A stretch of DNA of 11,301 nt from CAYJBP01 sp964372025 (GCA_964372025.1 CAYJPF010000086.1:1-11301); one strand, 5' to 3'; shown: positions 1 to 6,940, numbered from the stretch's first letter. The notes: generated by a model not told the origin, from the letters alone. A program made the numbers and translations.

Positions 1-84
1 TATGAAGCCGGCAAACTGGGATAAAAATGGGTTCGGATTATGGGCTCGTGCTTAAACAGGGGTAATCAAGTGTTATGATCATTA

Positions 85-597
85 TTACTCGGCGGTGCAA
101 ACTTTGCGCATCCATTCATCGGCATACATGGTGTATTCATAGGTAATTTTCCATTCGCCGTCAATTAGCTCCAGCGAAGACATGCTTTGGCAAATTGCCT
201 TTTTGCCTTCTAAGCTTTTGCCGGTAGGTGCGCCGTATTTGCTAAAGCCTAAATTGGTGCCGTTAAAGTAAAAACGACGATATAATTTATAGCCCTTTTC
301 GTCTTTAACCGCAAAAATATCGGCAAAATTAAGCTTAATATCCGGAAAAGCAGCCAATAATTCGGTGGTGTCCTTAACAAAAGCAGCTGCACCATTTAAT
401 TTGCCGCCATTGCCGGTTAAAATATAGGCATTGGCATCATAAATATCATAAATGCTGCCAATCCACTTGTATTCATAAATAAGTATCGTATAAAGACGGA
501 AAAACTCGGCAATAGATTGCTCGTCGCTAATAGTAATGCTTTTGATTTGGGCTTCGATAGCCTTCATTTCGTCATATAATTTATCGGATTTATACAT
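85..597 (-). CDS. SnoaL-like (NTF2-fold) protein, third gene of a paralogous trio
   Basis: A 170-residue protein of the SnoaL-like / nuclear transport factor 2 superfamily, a small cone-shaped alpha+beta barrel used by polyketide cyclases, dehydratases, isomerases and non-catalytic binding proteins. The family-type core is visible: an N-terminal helical part with IYDIYD (about residues 49-54), GNGG followed by VKDT and AAFPDIKL (about 62-92), then GTNLGFSKYGAPTGK (about 113-127), matching the AFPD and YGxPTGK blocks of SnoaL-like ester-cyclase-type proteins. It shares these blocks and a VCT-acidic C-terminus with the first gene of the operon. There is no signal peptide or membrane segment, so it is probably cytosolic. 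Its ATG overlaps the end of the upstream gene by 8 nt, and a GGAGG sits inside that gene's last codons, so translation is probably coupled. The substrate is unknown; the fold call is firm, an enzymatic role is not. Confidence 0.85.
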   Translation of the reverse strand: MYKSDKLYDEMKAIEAQIKSITISDEQSIAEFFRLYTILIYEYKWIGSIYDIYDANAYILTGNGGKLNGAAAFVKDTTELLAAFPDIKLNFADIFAVKDEKGYKLYRRFYFNGTNLGFSKYGAPTGKSLEGKKAICQSMSSLELIDGEWKITYEYTMYADEWMRKVCTAE

Positions 598-1219
598 TTT
601 CGTTTACCTCCTCGCAGCTATCGAAAGCAGGCGCTTCTTCGTTTTCGGCTTTGATTAAATAGGCATCCGGCTGCTCTTTTATGCTGCTTGTAGTCGATAA
701 AAAGGGCTTAGCCTGGCTTAATACTCTTTCAAAGGCCAAGGTGCTGCGGTTTGCCCATTCTTCTACAACGCGCCAACGGCCATCTACTTTTTTGATCAAA
801 CATTCGCAAATATCCACACATTCATGAGGCTCGAAGGCCGCACCGACGCCTAAACCATATTTACTGATACCATTAAAGGTACCCTTAAAATGAACAGCCT
901 GGCCAAAACGGAAACCCTCTTGCGGATTGCCGGTGCCATAAATATGATAAAACATAAATTCCATATCGGGAAAAGCGGCCAAACAGGCCAAGGTATCTTG
1001 TACCACTTTATCAACACCAATGATATCGCTATCACCCTGATGATGAATACGCATGCCATCATAATAAAAATCATATATACGGCCAACTTGCTTATATTTC
1101 CAGATTAAATGGGTAAGAGCTTCGAATAATTCGCAAACTTGTTCGGCAGTTTCGAATTGGCAATTATCAACAATATGCTCCAAAGCGCGGCGCTCGGCTA
1201 CAATATTTGGGCTTAACAT
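590..1219 (-). CDS. SnoaL-like (NTF2-fold) protein with acidic C-terminal tail
   Basis: A 209-residue second member of the SnoaL-like trio. It has the same core as its neighbours: IYDFYYD (about residues 48-54), VVQDTLACLAAFPDMEF (about 72-88), a GTFNGISKYGLGVG block in place of GTNTGYSRYGAPTGK, and a final strand with VDGRWRVVEEW. It diverges at the PTGK position (GLGVGAAF), which may change the pocket. After the fold ends it carries an extra tail of about 40 residues, Ser/Thr-rich and then very acidic (KAENEEAPAFDSCEEVNE), absent from both paralogues. Part of the DNA encoding this tail also carries the ribosome-binding site of the next gene. The start has AAGGAGAG about 7 nt upstream, 16 nt after the stop of the first gene. 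Probably cytosolic; function unknown. Confidence 0.83.
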   Translation of the reverse strand: MLSPNIVAERRALEHIVDNCQFETAEQVCELFEALTHLIWKYKQVGRIYDFYYDGMRIHHQGDSDIIGVDKVVQDTLACLAAFPDMEFMFYHIYGTGNPQEGFRFGQAVHFKGTFNGISKYGLGVGAAFEPHECVDICECLIKKVDGRWRVVEEWANRSTLAFERVLSQAKPFLSTTSSIKEQPDAYLIKAENEEAPAFDSCEEVNENV

Positions 1220-1235
1220 AAAACACTCTCCTTAT

Positions 1236-1703
1236 TTAGTCATTAGTGCAAACAGCTTTCATTGCGGCAAAATCGTAGGTAGACCATTCTTCTACATAAG
1301 TCCATTTGCCATCTACTTTTTTGATAAAGGTATTGGCAATGCCTAAATTGTTTTCCTTAGTTAGTTGCTTACCGGTAGGCGCACCATAACGGCTATATCC
1401 GGTATTGGTACCAGTATAATACCAAGGCATCGAAACATGATATCCATCCTTAGCATTACCTTGCCAAATGGTGTTTAAAATTACAATTTTAAGATCCGGG
1501 AAGGCGCTTAACCAGCCCATAGTATCGGCCACAATAGCCTTAGCACCCTTAACCTCGCCACCATTGGCAGCATGGATAATAGTATCCTCATTATAGCAAT
1601 CATAAATTGCGCCCACCATATTATTATTCCAAATAGTATAGGTGGTTTCTTCGATAAAGGCAACTACATCCAGTTCTTCTTGCTGATTAAATTTTTCGAA
1701 CAT
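1236..1703 (-). CDS. SnoaL-like (NTF2-fold) protein, first gene of the trio
   Basis: A 155-residue SnoaL-like protein, the most compact and canonical of the three paralogues. Visible blocks are a helical N-terminus with VGAIYDCYNED (about 30-40), ANGGEVKGAKAIVADT followed by LSAFPDLKI (about 45-74), a YYTGTNTGYSRYGAPTGK block (about 95-112), and a C-terminal strand VDGKWTYVEEWSTYD. Proteins with AFPD and YGxPTGK blocks are usually annotated as ester cyclase or SnoaL-like domain proteins; members include polyketide cyclases, but no polyketide genes are present here. The ATG has GGGAGG about 7 nt upstream. It is promoter-proximal in a three-gene operon with a TTGACA/TATCAT promoter and a 12-bp palindrome in the leader, so expression is likely controlled by a DNA-binding regulator not encoded in this window. 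Substrate unknown. Confidence 0.86.
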   Translation of the reverse strand: MFEKFNQQEELDVVAFIEETTYTIWNNNMVGAIYDCYNEDTIIHAANGGEVKGAKAIVADTMGWLSAFPDLKIVILNTIWQGNAKDGYHVSMPWYYTGTNTGYSRYGAPTGKQLTKENNLGIANTFIKKVDGKWTYVEEWSTYDFAAMKAVCTND

Positions 1704-1724
1704 ATTCGACCTCCCTAATTTAAT

Positions 1725-1740
1725 AAGATAACGTTATCAT
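1725..1740. promoter_or_regulatory. Palindromic operator candidate at the transcription start
   Basis: GATAACGTTATC (1727-1738) is a perfect 12-bp palindrome lying at about +1 to +12 of the promoter of the SnoaL-like operon, a position where a bound repressor would block initiation. Read on the minus strand with its flanks it is TGATAACGTTATCT, which differs at one position from the catabolite-responsive element consensus TGNAANCGNWNNCW. It could therefore be a CcpA or other LacI-family site; a TetR-type site is also possible. TATCAT (1735-1740) also forms an inverted repeat with ATGATA (1746-1751), the -10 element. Confidence 0.45.
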
Positions 1741-1745
1741 AAAAT

Positions 1746-1774
1746 ATGATATATTATTTGTTGCATTTTGTCAA
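1746..1774 (-). promoter_or_regulatory. Sigma-A-type promoter of the SnoaL-like operon
   Basis: On the minus strand, TTGACA (1769-1774) is followed by a 17-nt spacer and TATCAT (1746-1751). The -35 is a perfect consensus and the -10 matches 5 of 6. The predicted start of transcription near 1739 leaves a leader of about 35 nt before the ATG at 1703. The stretch 1775-1827 upstream is AT-rich and shows nothing else. Confidence 0.7.
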
Positions 1775-1827
1775 TAGTTTTTAATCTAAAAATTTTAATG
1801 CCAGACAGCATTGCTGATTTTGGGCAT

Positions 1828-1866
1828 AAAAAAGCTCGGCTAACTGCAAGCGCAATTAGCCGAGCT
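1828..1866 (-). terminator. Rho-independent terminator, distal end of the secG-hppA unit
   Basis: Read on the minus strand, AGCTCGGCTAA pairs with TTAGCCGAGCT (stem arms 1833-1843 and 1856-1866) around a short loop, and the stem is followed by six T residues (1828-1833 on the plus strand as A). It is the only hairpin in the hppA downstream region with a T-run in the correct direction, although it lies about 170 nt past the hppA stop. An identical hairpin without the T-run lies just after hppA. Confidence 0.7.
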
Positions 1867-2024
1867 CAGACTGTCAAAAAAGCCAAAGTTCAATTTCCCG
1901 TGGGGGGATGGAAAGGGGGGCTTGCCCCCCTTGCGTTCAATAGATTGCAGCGTAGCTGCCAATATTCTTTCCCGGTTTTGGAAAGAATATTGCTCGGCTA
2001 ACTGCAAGCGCAATTAGCCGAGCT
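1834..2024. repeat. Composite hairpin element bounded by a duplicated 33-nt palindrome
   Basis: A 33-nt sequence beginning GCTCGGCTAACTGCAAGCGC is present twice, identical, at 1834-1866 and 1992-2024; each copy folds on itself. Between them lie three further self-complementary units: GGGGGG-CTTG-CCCCCC (core 1915-1930), GCAGC-GTA-GCTGC around 1947-1959, and a perfect 12-bp stem AATATTCTTTCC / GGAAAGAATATT (1961-1972 with 1980-1991). The unit fills nearly the entire space between the SnoaL-like promoter and hppA. Such layouts suit a small palindromic intergenic repeat inserted in a terminator, with duplication of that hairpin. Reading frames across it are not believable as genes. Confidence 0.6.
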
Positions 2025-2034
2025 AAAATATTTT

Positions 2035-4071
2035 TTAGAATAAAGGAGCAAATACCAAAGAGATAATAGTCATCAATTTGATTAAGATATTAATCGACGG
2101 GCCCGAGGTATCTTTAAAAGGATCGCCTACGGTATCGCCATTAACGGCTGCTGCATGGGCAGAAGAACCTTTGCCGCCATGATGGCCTTCTTCGATATAC
2201 TTCTTAGCATTATCCCAAGCACCACCGGAATTAGCCATAAAGATAGCAAGCAAGAAACCGGCAACTAAGGTACCGGCCAAAACGCCGGCTAAGGTTTCGG
2301 CACCCAAAAACGGGGTTAAGCCGATAACCAAGGGAACTAAAACAGCCATTACGCTGGGCAAAATCATTTCGCGCAGGGCAGCTTTGGCGCTAATATCTAC
2401 GCATTTAGCATAATCGGCCTTGGCTTCGCCGCTCATTAGGCCCGGGATTTCGCGGAATTGACGACGTACCTCTTCAATCATATAACCGGCAGCTTTACCA
2501 ACCGATTCCATGGTCATGGCCGAGAATAAGAACGGTAGCATACCACCGATAAATAAGCCGATTACAACCTTAGGATCTAAGATATTAATAGTATCGATAC
2601 CCACAGCCTGAGTAAAGGCGGTGAATAAGGCCAAAGCGGTAAGAGCAGCCGAACCGATAGCAAAACCTTTACCGATAGCAGCAGTGGTATTACCAACCGA
2701 ATCGAGCTTGTCGGTAATTTCGCGTACTTCGGGGGGTAAACCGCTCATTTCGGCAATACCGCCGGCATTGTCGGAAATCGGGCCATAAGCATCAACAGCT
2801 ACAACCATGCCGGTGGTGGAAAGCATACCAACAGCGGCTAAGGCAATGCCGTATAAGCCGGCAAATTCATAAGCGAAGAAAATACCGATCGAAATTAAGA
2901 TAATCGGGATAGCGGTAGAACCCATACCAACGGCAATACCGCTGATAATATTGGTAGCTGTACCGGTTTCGCAGGATTTGGCAATCTTTTTAACCGGGTT
3001 AAAAGATGCCGAAGTATAATACTCGGTAACTTTACCGATGGCAAAACCAACCAATAAACCAACAATGGTAGCAACAAATACGCCCATATTGGTGTAGGTT
3101 TCGGCGCCAATGGTATAAGATGATGGTAAAATAGTATTAGTAACAACAAAAATACCGATAATAGCCAAAACAGTAGCTACTAAATTACCTCTGTTTAAGG
3201 ATTTTTGCGGATCGCCGCCTTCTTTAGCCGATACAAAGAAAGTACCGATAATCGAAGCAATAATACCCACGGCCGAAATTAATACCGGGGCTAACATGCC
3301 TTCGCCATTTTCGCCGATGGCCAAAGAGCCACCCAAAGCGATAGCAGCAATAATCGAACCAACATAGGATTCGAATAAATCGGAGCCCATGCCGGCAACA
3401 TCGCCTACATTATCGCCCACATTATCGGCAATAACGGCCGGATTGCGGGGATCGTCTTCGGGGATACCTGCTTCTACTTTACCTACTAAGTCGGCGCCAA
3501 CATCGGCAGCTTTGGTATAAATACCGCCACCTACGCGGCCAAATAAAGCAACCGAAGATGCTCCTAAGCCAAAGCCGTTGATAATCGAATTATCGCCATA
3601 GAATAAGGCAATTACAATGCCTAGGCCTACTAAGCCTAAGCCTACAACGCTCATACCCATAACTGCACCGCCGGAAAAAGCTACATTTAAAGCTTTGTTT
3701 AAACCATGCTTATAGGCAGCATTGGCGGTACGTACATTGGCTTTGGTAGCAACACGCATCCCGATATTACCGGCCAAAATCGAGCAAAAAGCACCGATGG
3801 CAAAGGCAATGGCGGTTTGGGGTTTTAGGCTATCCTCGCCGGTGCTTACTAAACCAATAATAGTAATAACAGCAATAAGGGCTAAAACAAAAACAATAAG
3901 GGTACGATATTGACGACCTAAAAAGGCCATTGCTCCCGAGGTGATGGCGGCGGCAATTTCTTTCATTCTGTCATTGCCGGCATCAACGCTTGCGATGCGC
4001 TTGGTTAATACAAAGGCAAAAACCAAAGCTAGAGCACCTGCAATAGGAGCGAGATAATACATTGAGTTCAC
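2035..4071 (-). CDS. hppA: Membrane-bound ion-pumping pyrophosphatase, K+-dependent, probably Na+-type
   Basis: A 678-residue integral membrane pyrophosphatase that couples hydrolysis of PPi to phosphate with ion export across the cytoplasmic membrane. It is hydrophobic throughout, with about 16 membrane segments as the family has. The family signature DVGADLVGKVE (190-200), the Mg-PPi-binding block DNVGDNVGD (216-224), DAYGPISDNAGG (427-438) and the C-terminal ANSGGAWDNAKKYIE plus GDTVGDPFKDTSGPS blocks are intact. GNTTAA (460-465) has Ala where K+-independent enzymes have Lys, indicating K+ dependence. DLFESYVG (231-238) has Glu at the helix-6 position used by Na+-pumping enzymes and Gly where plant H+ pumps have Glu; Na+ transport is inferred from this. 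I favour the GTG start at 4071, since GGAGG lies 9 nt upstream; an in-frame ATG at 4062 would be too far away. It follows secG by 132 nt with no terminator visible between them. Confidence 0.95.
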   Translation of the reverse strand: MNSMYYLAPIAGALALVFAFVLTKRIASVDAGNDRMKEIAAAITSGAMAFLGRQYRTLIVFVLALIAVITIIGLVSTGEDSLKPQTAIAFAIGAFCSILAGNIGMRVATKANVRTANAAYKHGLNKALNVAFSGGAVMGMSVVGLGLVGLGIVIALFYGDNSIINGFGLGASSVALFGRVGGGIYTKAADVGADLVGKVEAGIPEDDPRNPAVIADNVGDNVGDVAGMGSDLFESYVGSIIAAIALGGSLAIGENGEGMLAPVLISAVGIIASIIGTFFVSAKEGGDPQKSLNRGNLVATVLAIIGIFVVTNTILPSSYTIGAETYTNMGVFVATIVGLLVGFAIGKVTEYYTSASFNPVKKIAKSCETGTATNIISGIAVGMGSTAIPIILISIGIFFAYEFAGLYGIALAAVGMLSTTGMVVAVDAYGPISDNAGGIAEMSGLPPEVREITDKLDSVGNTTAAIGKGFAIGSAALTALALFTAFTQAVGIDTINILDPKVVIGLFIGGMLPFLFSAMTMESVGKAAGYMIEEVRRQFREIPGLMSGEAKADYAKCVDISAKAALREMILPSVMAVLVPLVIGLTPFLGAETLAGVLAGTLVAGFLLAIFMANSGGAWDNAKKYIEEGHHGGKGSSAHAAAVNGDTVGDPFKDTSGPSINILIKLMTIISLVFAPLF

Positions 4072-4203
4072 TGCAAAAAACCTCCTAAAATATATAATTG
4101 CGATTAAGTAGGCAGGCTTTAACCTTCTAAATGCGGCTTAAGCTTGGACTATTTAACCAAATTAAAAGAGCTGATATATTTATCAACCCCAATAATTTTT
4201 TAC

Positions 4204-4428
4204 TTATGCCATTACGGCTAAAACCAAAGTTAGCACGATAAAAATCGCAGCTAAAACACGGGTAATTTTGCTTAACTTTTCGTCCATGCTCTTACCCTTA
4301 CCAAAAAATGTTTCGGCACCGCCGGCAATAGAGCCGCTTAAACCGGCCGATTTACCCGATTGCAATAATACCGAAGCAATAACACCTAAAGAAACCAGAA
4401 CTTGTAAGATAGTCAATGCTATATACAT
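4204..4428 (-). CDS. secG: Preprotein translocase subunit SecG
   Basis: A 74-residue SecG, the small accessory subunit of the SecYEG channel that assists protein export at the cytoplasmic membrane. Two hydrophobic spans are visible (about residues 3-22 and 54-73), joined by a loop holding the family motif LLQSGKSAGLSGSI (about 21-34) and the GGAETFFGKGK segment. Length is normal for Gram-positive SecG. The frame is open for a further 32 codons upstream, but the start at 4428 is clearly right: AAAGGGAGGTGA lies just before the ATG and the family N-terminus begins there. It has a plausible promoter about 90 nt upstream. In many Bacillota secG precedes rnr and smpB; here it is followed by hppA instead. 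Confidence 0.95.
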   Translation of the reverse strand: MYIALTILQVLVSLGVIASVLLQSGKSAGLSGSIAGGAETFFGKGKSMDEKLSKITRVLAAIFIVLTLVLAVMA

Positions 4429-4514
4429 TGTTTCACCTCCCTTTTGCTGGCAAACAGCGAACCTTACCTCAAAGATATGAGGTTTTAAAGAGTTAAAGTT
4501 GAAGATACTAAGGT

Positions 4515-4543
4515 ATTGTATCATAAAAAATTAATTAATACAA
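4515..4543 (-). promoter_or_regulatory. Probable promoter of secG (and possibly hppA)
   Basis: On the minus strand TTGTAT (4538-4543), a 17-nt spacer, then TACAAT (4515-4520). The -10 is good and the -35 partial. It gives a leader of roughly 80 nt before the secG ATG. The stretch between this and the next terminator (4544-4677) is AT-rich with long T-runs; I see no gene in it. Confidence 0.5.
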
Positions 4544-4677
4544 TATATTTTAGCATTTATTTATAGTTTTTTTTATTTTTTTTTGTGAATTTGGCCAAGA
4601 CCATGCTTTTGAACTAATTGCTGCTTGAATGCTTAGGTTTTGGATACAAAAAACTGCTATAAACTTGGCGATAAATC

Positions 4678-4720
4678 AAAAAAAGGGGGCTGCCGCAAAT
4701 AAAGTAATTGGCGGCAGCCC
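4678..4720 (-). terminator. Rho-independent terminator of the GGDEF/EAL gene
   Basis: On the minus strand GGGCTGCCGC (4711-4720) pairs perfectly with GCGGCAGCCC (4687-4696) around a 14-nt loop, followed by CC and seven T residues (A at 4678-4684 on the plus strand). It is a strong classical terminator about 50 nt past the stop codon at 4773. Confidence 0.9.
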
Positions 4721-4759
4721 TAGCGTAAAAAAACTGAAATCATTCGGTTTTTTACGCTA
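4721..4759. repeat. Second near-perfect hairpin abutting the terminator
   Basis: TAGCGTAAAAAA (from 4721) pairs with TTTTTTACGCTA (ending 4759), extending with one or two mismatches to about 16 pairs around a short AT-rich loop. It lies between the GGDEF/EAL stop codon and the main terminator with no spacer. It contains T-runs on both strands and could act as a weak extra terminator or as a 3'-end stabilising hairpin. Confidence 0.55.
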
Positions 4760-4772
4760 TATAAAGGGGGGG

Positions 4773-6884
4773 TTAAAATTGAGCCTTTAGCAACTCGTAA
4801 AACTCGGGAATGGGGATGGGGCGCGAGAACAAATAGCCTTGCCCGGATTTGCAGCCCATCTTGATTAATAAATCGCGTTGCTCTAAGGTTTCTATGCCTT
4901 CGGCCAGTACATCTTCGATATGTAAATCATTGCACATGCCAATGGCATGGGTAAGGATGGCTTGATAGCGATCATCTTCGCAGATTTTTTCTATTAAGCT
5001 GGTATCAAATTTAATTTGATTAAAATCAACTGCCGTTAAAATCAGCAAATTGGAATAATCTGTACCAAAATCATCTAAAGATACCGAAAAACCGGCCGCT
5101 TTAAGGGCATGTATTTTTTCCTTAAGCTCTTGATTGGTTACATGATTATCAGATTCGGTAATCTCGATATCAACTAATTCTAAGGGGATATCGTATTTGG
5201 AACAAATATCAAGCATATCGGCAATAATATTATGCTCGCTAAAGGTAATCCGCGATAAGTTAACCGATATCGGCAAGGCATGGCCTACCTTTAGCCATTC
5301 CTGCAAGGTTTGGCAAACCGTTTCCAGCACAAAAAGGTCGATATGACGAATAATTTTTTCGCGTTCATATATAGGTACAAATTTATAAGGCGGAATTAAA
5401 GCCGTGCCATCCGGGTTAAATTTGCGGATTAAAGCCTCGGCGCCATTAAATTTGCCGGTTTTTAAATCCACTTTTGGCTGCAAATAAACACGGAATAAAT
5501 TATCATTAAGATCTTGGAATAAAGATTTTATCTCGCCGCTTTTATAGATTTGGCCATGGCTGGCTACCGATTTATAATAGGATTGCTTTTCGATTATCAT
5601 CAATTCTTCGGCATAATTTACTTCGCGGGTAATGCTAAAAATACCCTGGCGATAGGCATAGCCAAAAGACATACTGCAATCATCATCAGCGGCAATTTGA
5701 TTGCGCAAATCTTCGATGGCCTGCATAAAGTCTTCTTTGGCAATATCCGGCCATAAAATTACAAATTCGTCGCCACCAAAACGATATACATGTTTATCAA
5801 AAATTTGGCGTAAAAGCTTGGCATTAGCTACTATTAAACGGTCGCCATGGCTTTGGCCATAGGTATTATTAATTTCCCTTAGGCCATTAATATTAGCAAA
5901 AGCAATGCCTAAGTTAGCAGGGGGAACTTCTTCTAATTGGCTTAAAACCTCCATATATTTATGGCGATTAGCTAAGCCGGTTAAAGCATCGGCATAATGC
6001 AAAAAATGAATTTGCTTATCCTTTTGCTTGCGAGTTAAATAATTAAGAATAAAATAGGATAAAGATGTTAAAAGCCCGGCATCGCGTATATGCTGACGGG
6101 GATTGGTAAGGCCAATAAAGCCAACCACCGTATCATCTTTAGTTTTTAATGGCACGCCAATTGCTCGATCAACATCTACCGAACGCAAAAAATCATAACC
6201 ATCGGAAAGGCGCTGGTATTGGGGGTCGGTAAAATCGGCTAAAAAGAATTTATCCTTACGCAATACCAAAAGCCATTGCTTAATAAACTTTAAATCTAAT
6301 TGTTTGATTTTATGCTTGCGCGAAGGCAAACCTTCTTTTACCCATTCATAAACCTCGATTAGCTTTTTAGCAGTGCTGTCCATCTCGAAAACATAGGCAC
6401 TATCGGCTTGATAATAGCTGCATACATTCATCAATAGGGTATTAAGGGCATTTTTATTATCCTCGGCTAAGGTATTGATGCAATCAAATAAAGTTTTTTT
6501 AGCCTCGTCATCATTGCCCATATCATTAATGGTAGCTTCGATTTTGCCAACAATATCAACAAAATCTATGCGAATCCGAGTATTGCTATGCTCGGTAAGC
6601 ATCGATTTGATATTAAGCCATTTATTTAGGTATTGATTATATTGCTCCCAGGTATCACTTTTGGTGATCAGAAGCTTGTCTTTATTGCAAAACTCGCAAG
6701 GCGAATTGCGGTTTTGCAATACTTGATAGCATTTGCGGCCAATATAATTATTGCCCACATCAAAGGCACGGCAGGCATTTTCGCTTAAATAGATTAATTC
6801 ATTGCTATCAATATCGGAAACATAGCAAAAAGTATGGATATTTGCAAAGGCATTAACTCTATTATCATTGTTTTGTGCAGGCAT
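4773..6884 (-). CDS. PAS/GAF/GGDEF/EAL cyclic-di-GMP turnover protein
   Basis: A 703-residue soluble sensor-regulator of cyclic di-GMP. In order: a PAS-like N-terminus (about 10-100) with a Cys cluster C52...C63-x-x-C66, a GAF-like domain (about 140-285), a GGDEF domain (about 293-445) and an EAL domain (about 452-700). The EAL domain keeps the expected metal and catalytic residues: EALIR (E483), N542, EITES (about 574-578), DDFG (604-607), K625, E662 of AEGIE and Q682. The GGDEF motif itself is intact (370-374), but the first metal-binding Asp of the usual D-x-D/N motif is Asn (N331 in ANINGL), and there is no RxxD inhibitory site five residues before GGDEF. It therefore looks mainly like a phosphodiesterase whose GGDEF may bind GTP regulatorily; that is inference. 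No membrane segment is visible. The ATG has GGAG 7 nt upstream. Monocistronic, with its own promoter region and terminator. Confidence 0.93.
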   Translation of the reverse strand: MPAQNNDNRVNAFANIHTFCYVSDIDSNELIYLSENACRAFDVGNNYIGRKCYQVLQNRNSPCEFCNKDKLLITKSDTWEQYNQYLNKWLNIKSMLTEHSNTRIRIDFVDIVGKIEATINDMGNDDEAKKTLFDCINTLAEDNKNALNTLLMNVCSYYQADSAYVFEMDSTAKKLIEVYEWVKEGLPSRKHKIKQLDLKFIKQWLLVLRKDKFFLADFTDPQYQRLSDGYDFLRSVDVDRAIGVPLKTKDDTVVGFIGLTNPRQHIRDAGLLTSLSYFILNYLTRKQKDKQIHFLHYADALTGLANRHKYMEVLSQLEEVPPANLGIAFANINGLREINNTYGQSHGDRLIVANAKLLRQIFDKHVYRFGGDEFVILWPDIAKEDFMQAIEDLRNQIAADDDCSMSFGYAYRQGIFSITREVNYAEELMIIEKQSYYKSVASHGQIYKSGEIKSLFQDLNDNLFRVYLQPKVDLKTGKFNGAEALIRKFNPDGTALIPPYKFVPIYEREKIIRHIDLFVLETVCQTLQEWLKVGHALPISVNLSRITFSEHNIIADMLDICSKYDIPLELVDIEITESDNHVTNQELKEKIHALKAAGFSVSLDDFGTDYSNLLILTAVDFNQIKFDTSLIEKICEDDRYQAILTHAIGMCNDLHIEDVLAEGIETLEQRDLLIKMGCKSGQGYLFSRPIPIPEFYELLKAQF

Positions 6885-6915
6885 AACTAAACTCCAAACA
6901 TATTATTAAGCAAGT

Positions 6916-6940
6916 ATTATAAAAAATCGGTTACAGTAAC
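6916..6940 (-). promoter_or_regulatory. -10 element and palindrome upstream of the GGDEF/EAL gene
   Basis: On the minus strand a perfect TATAAT (6916-6921) lies 32 nt before the ATG at 6884. Where a -35 would fall there is GTTACTGTAAC (6930-6940), an 11-nt inverted repeat, and no good TTGACA. Activator-dependent or repressed initiation is possible. The octamer CGGTTACA that begins the palindrome on the plus strand (6928-6935) recurs at 7106-7113. The remaining stretch 6941-7056 is AT-rich with no gene seen. Confidence 0.4.

Noticed and set aside
1..84. Possible C-terminal end of a plus-strand gene (frame from position 2 to a TAA at 53-55) or a further minus-strand gene after the SnoaL-like trio
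   Set aside because: Only about 17 codons are visible, with no recognisable family; the minus-strand reading from about 79 stops after 14 codons and has no good ribosome-binding site. More sequence to the left is needed to decide.
1768..2001. Plus-strand ORF of 77 codons across the hairpin element
   Set aside because: It lies wholly in palindromic repeat DNA, has no ribosome-binding site, and its translation shows no domain; it arises from the repeat.
1834..2024. CRISPR array, because of two identical 33-nt palindromic repeats
   Set aside because: Only two repeats, separated by about 125 bp filled with other hairpins, and no cas genes; a palindromic intergenic element fits better.
4429..4524. 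Longer SecG with 32 extra N-terminal residues
   Set aside because: The upstream ATG has no ribosome-binding site and overlaps the promoter -10; the SecG family begins at the ATG at 4428, which has an excellent Shine-Dalgarno sequence.
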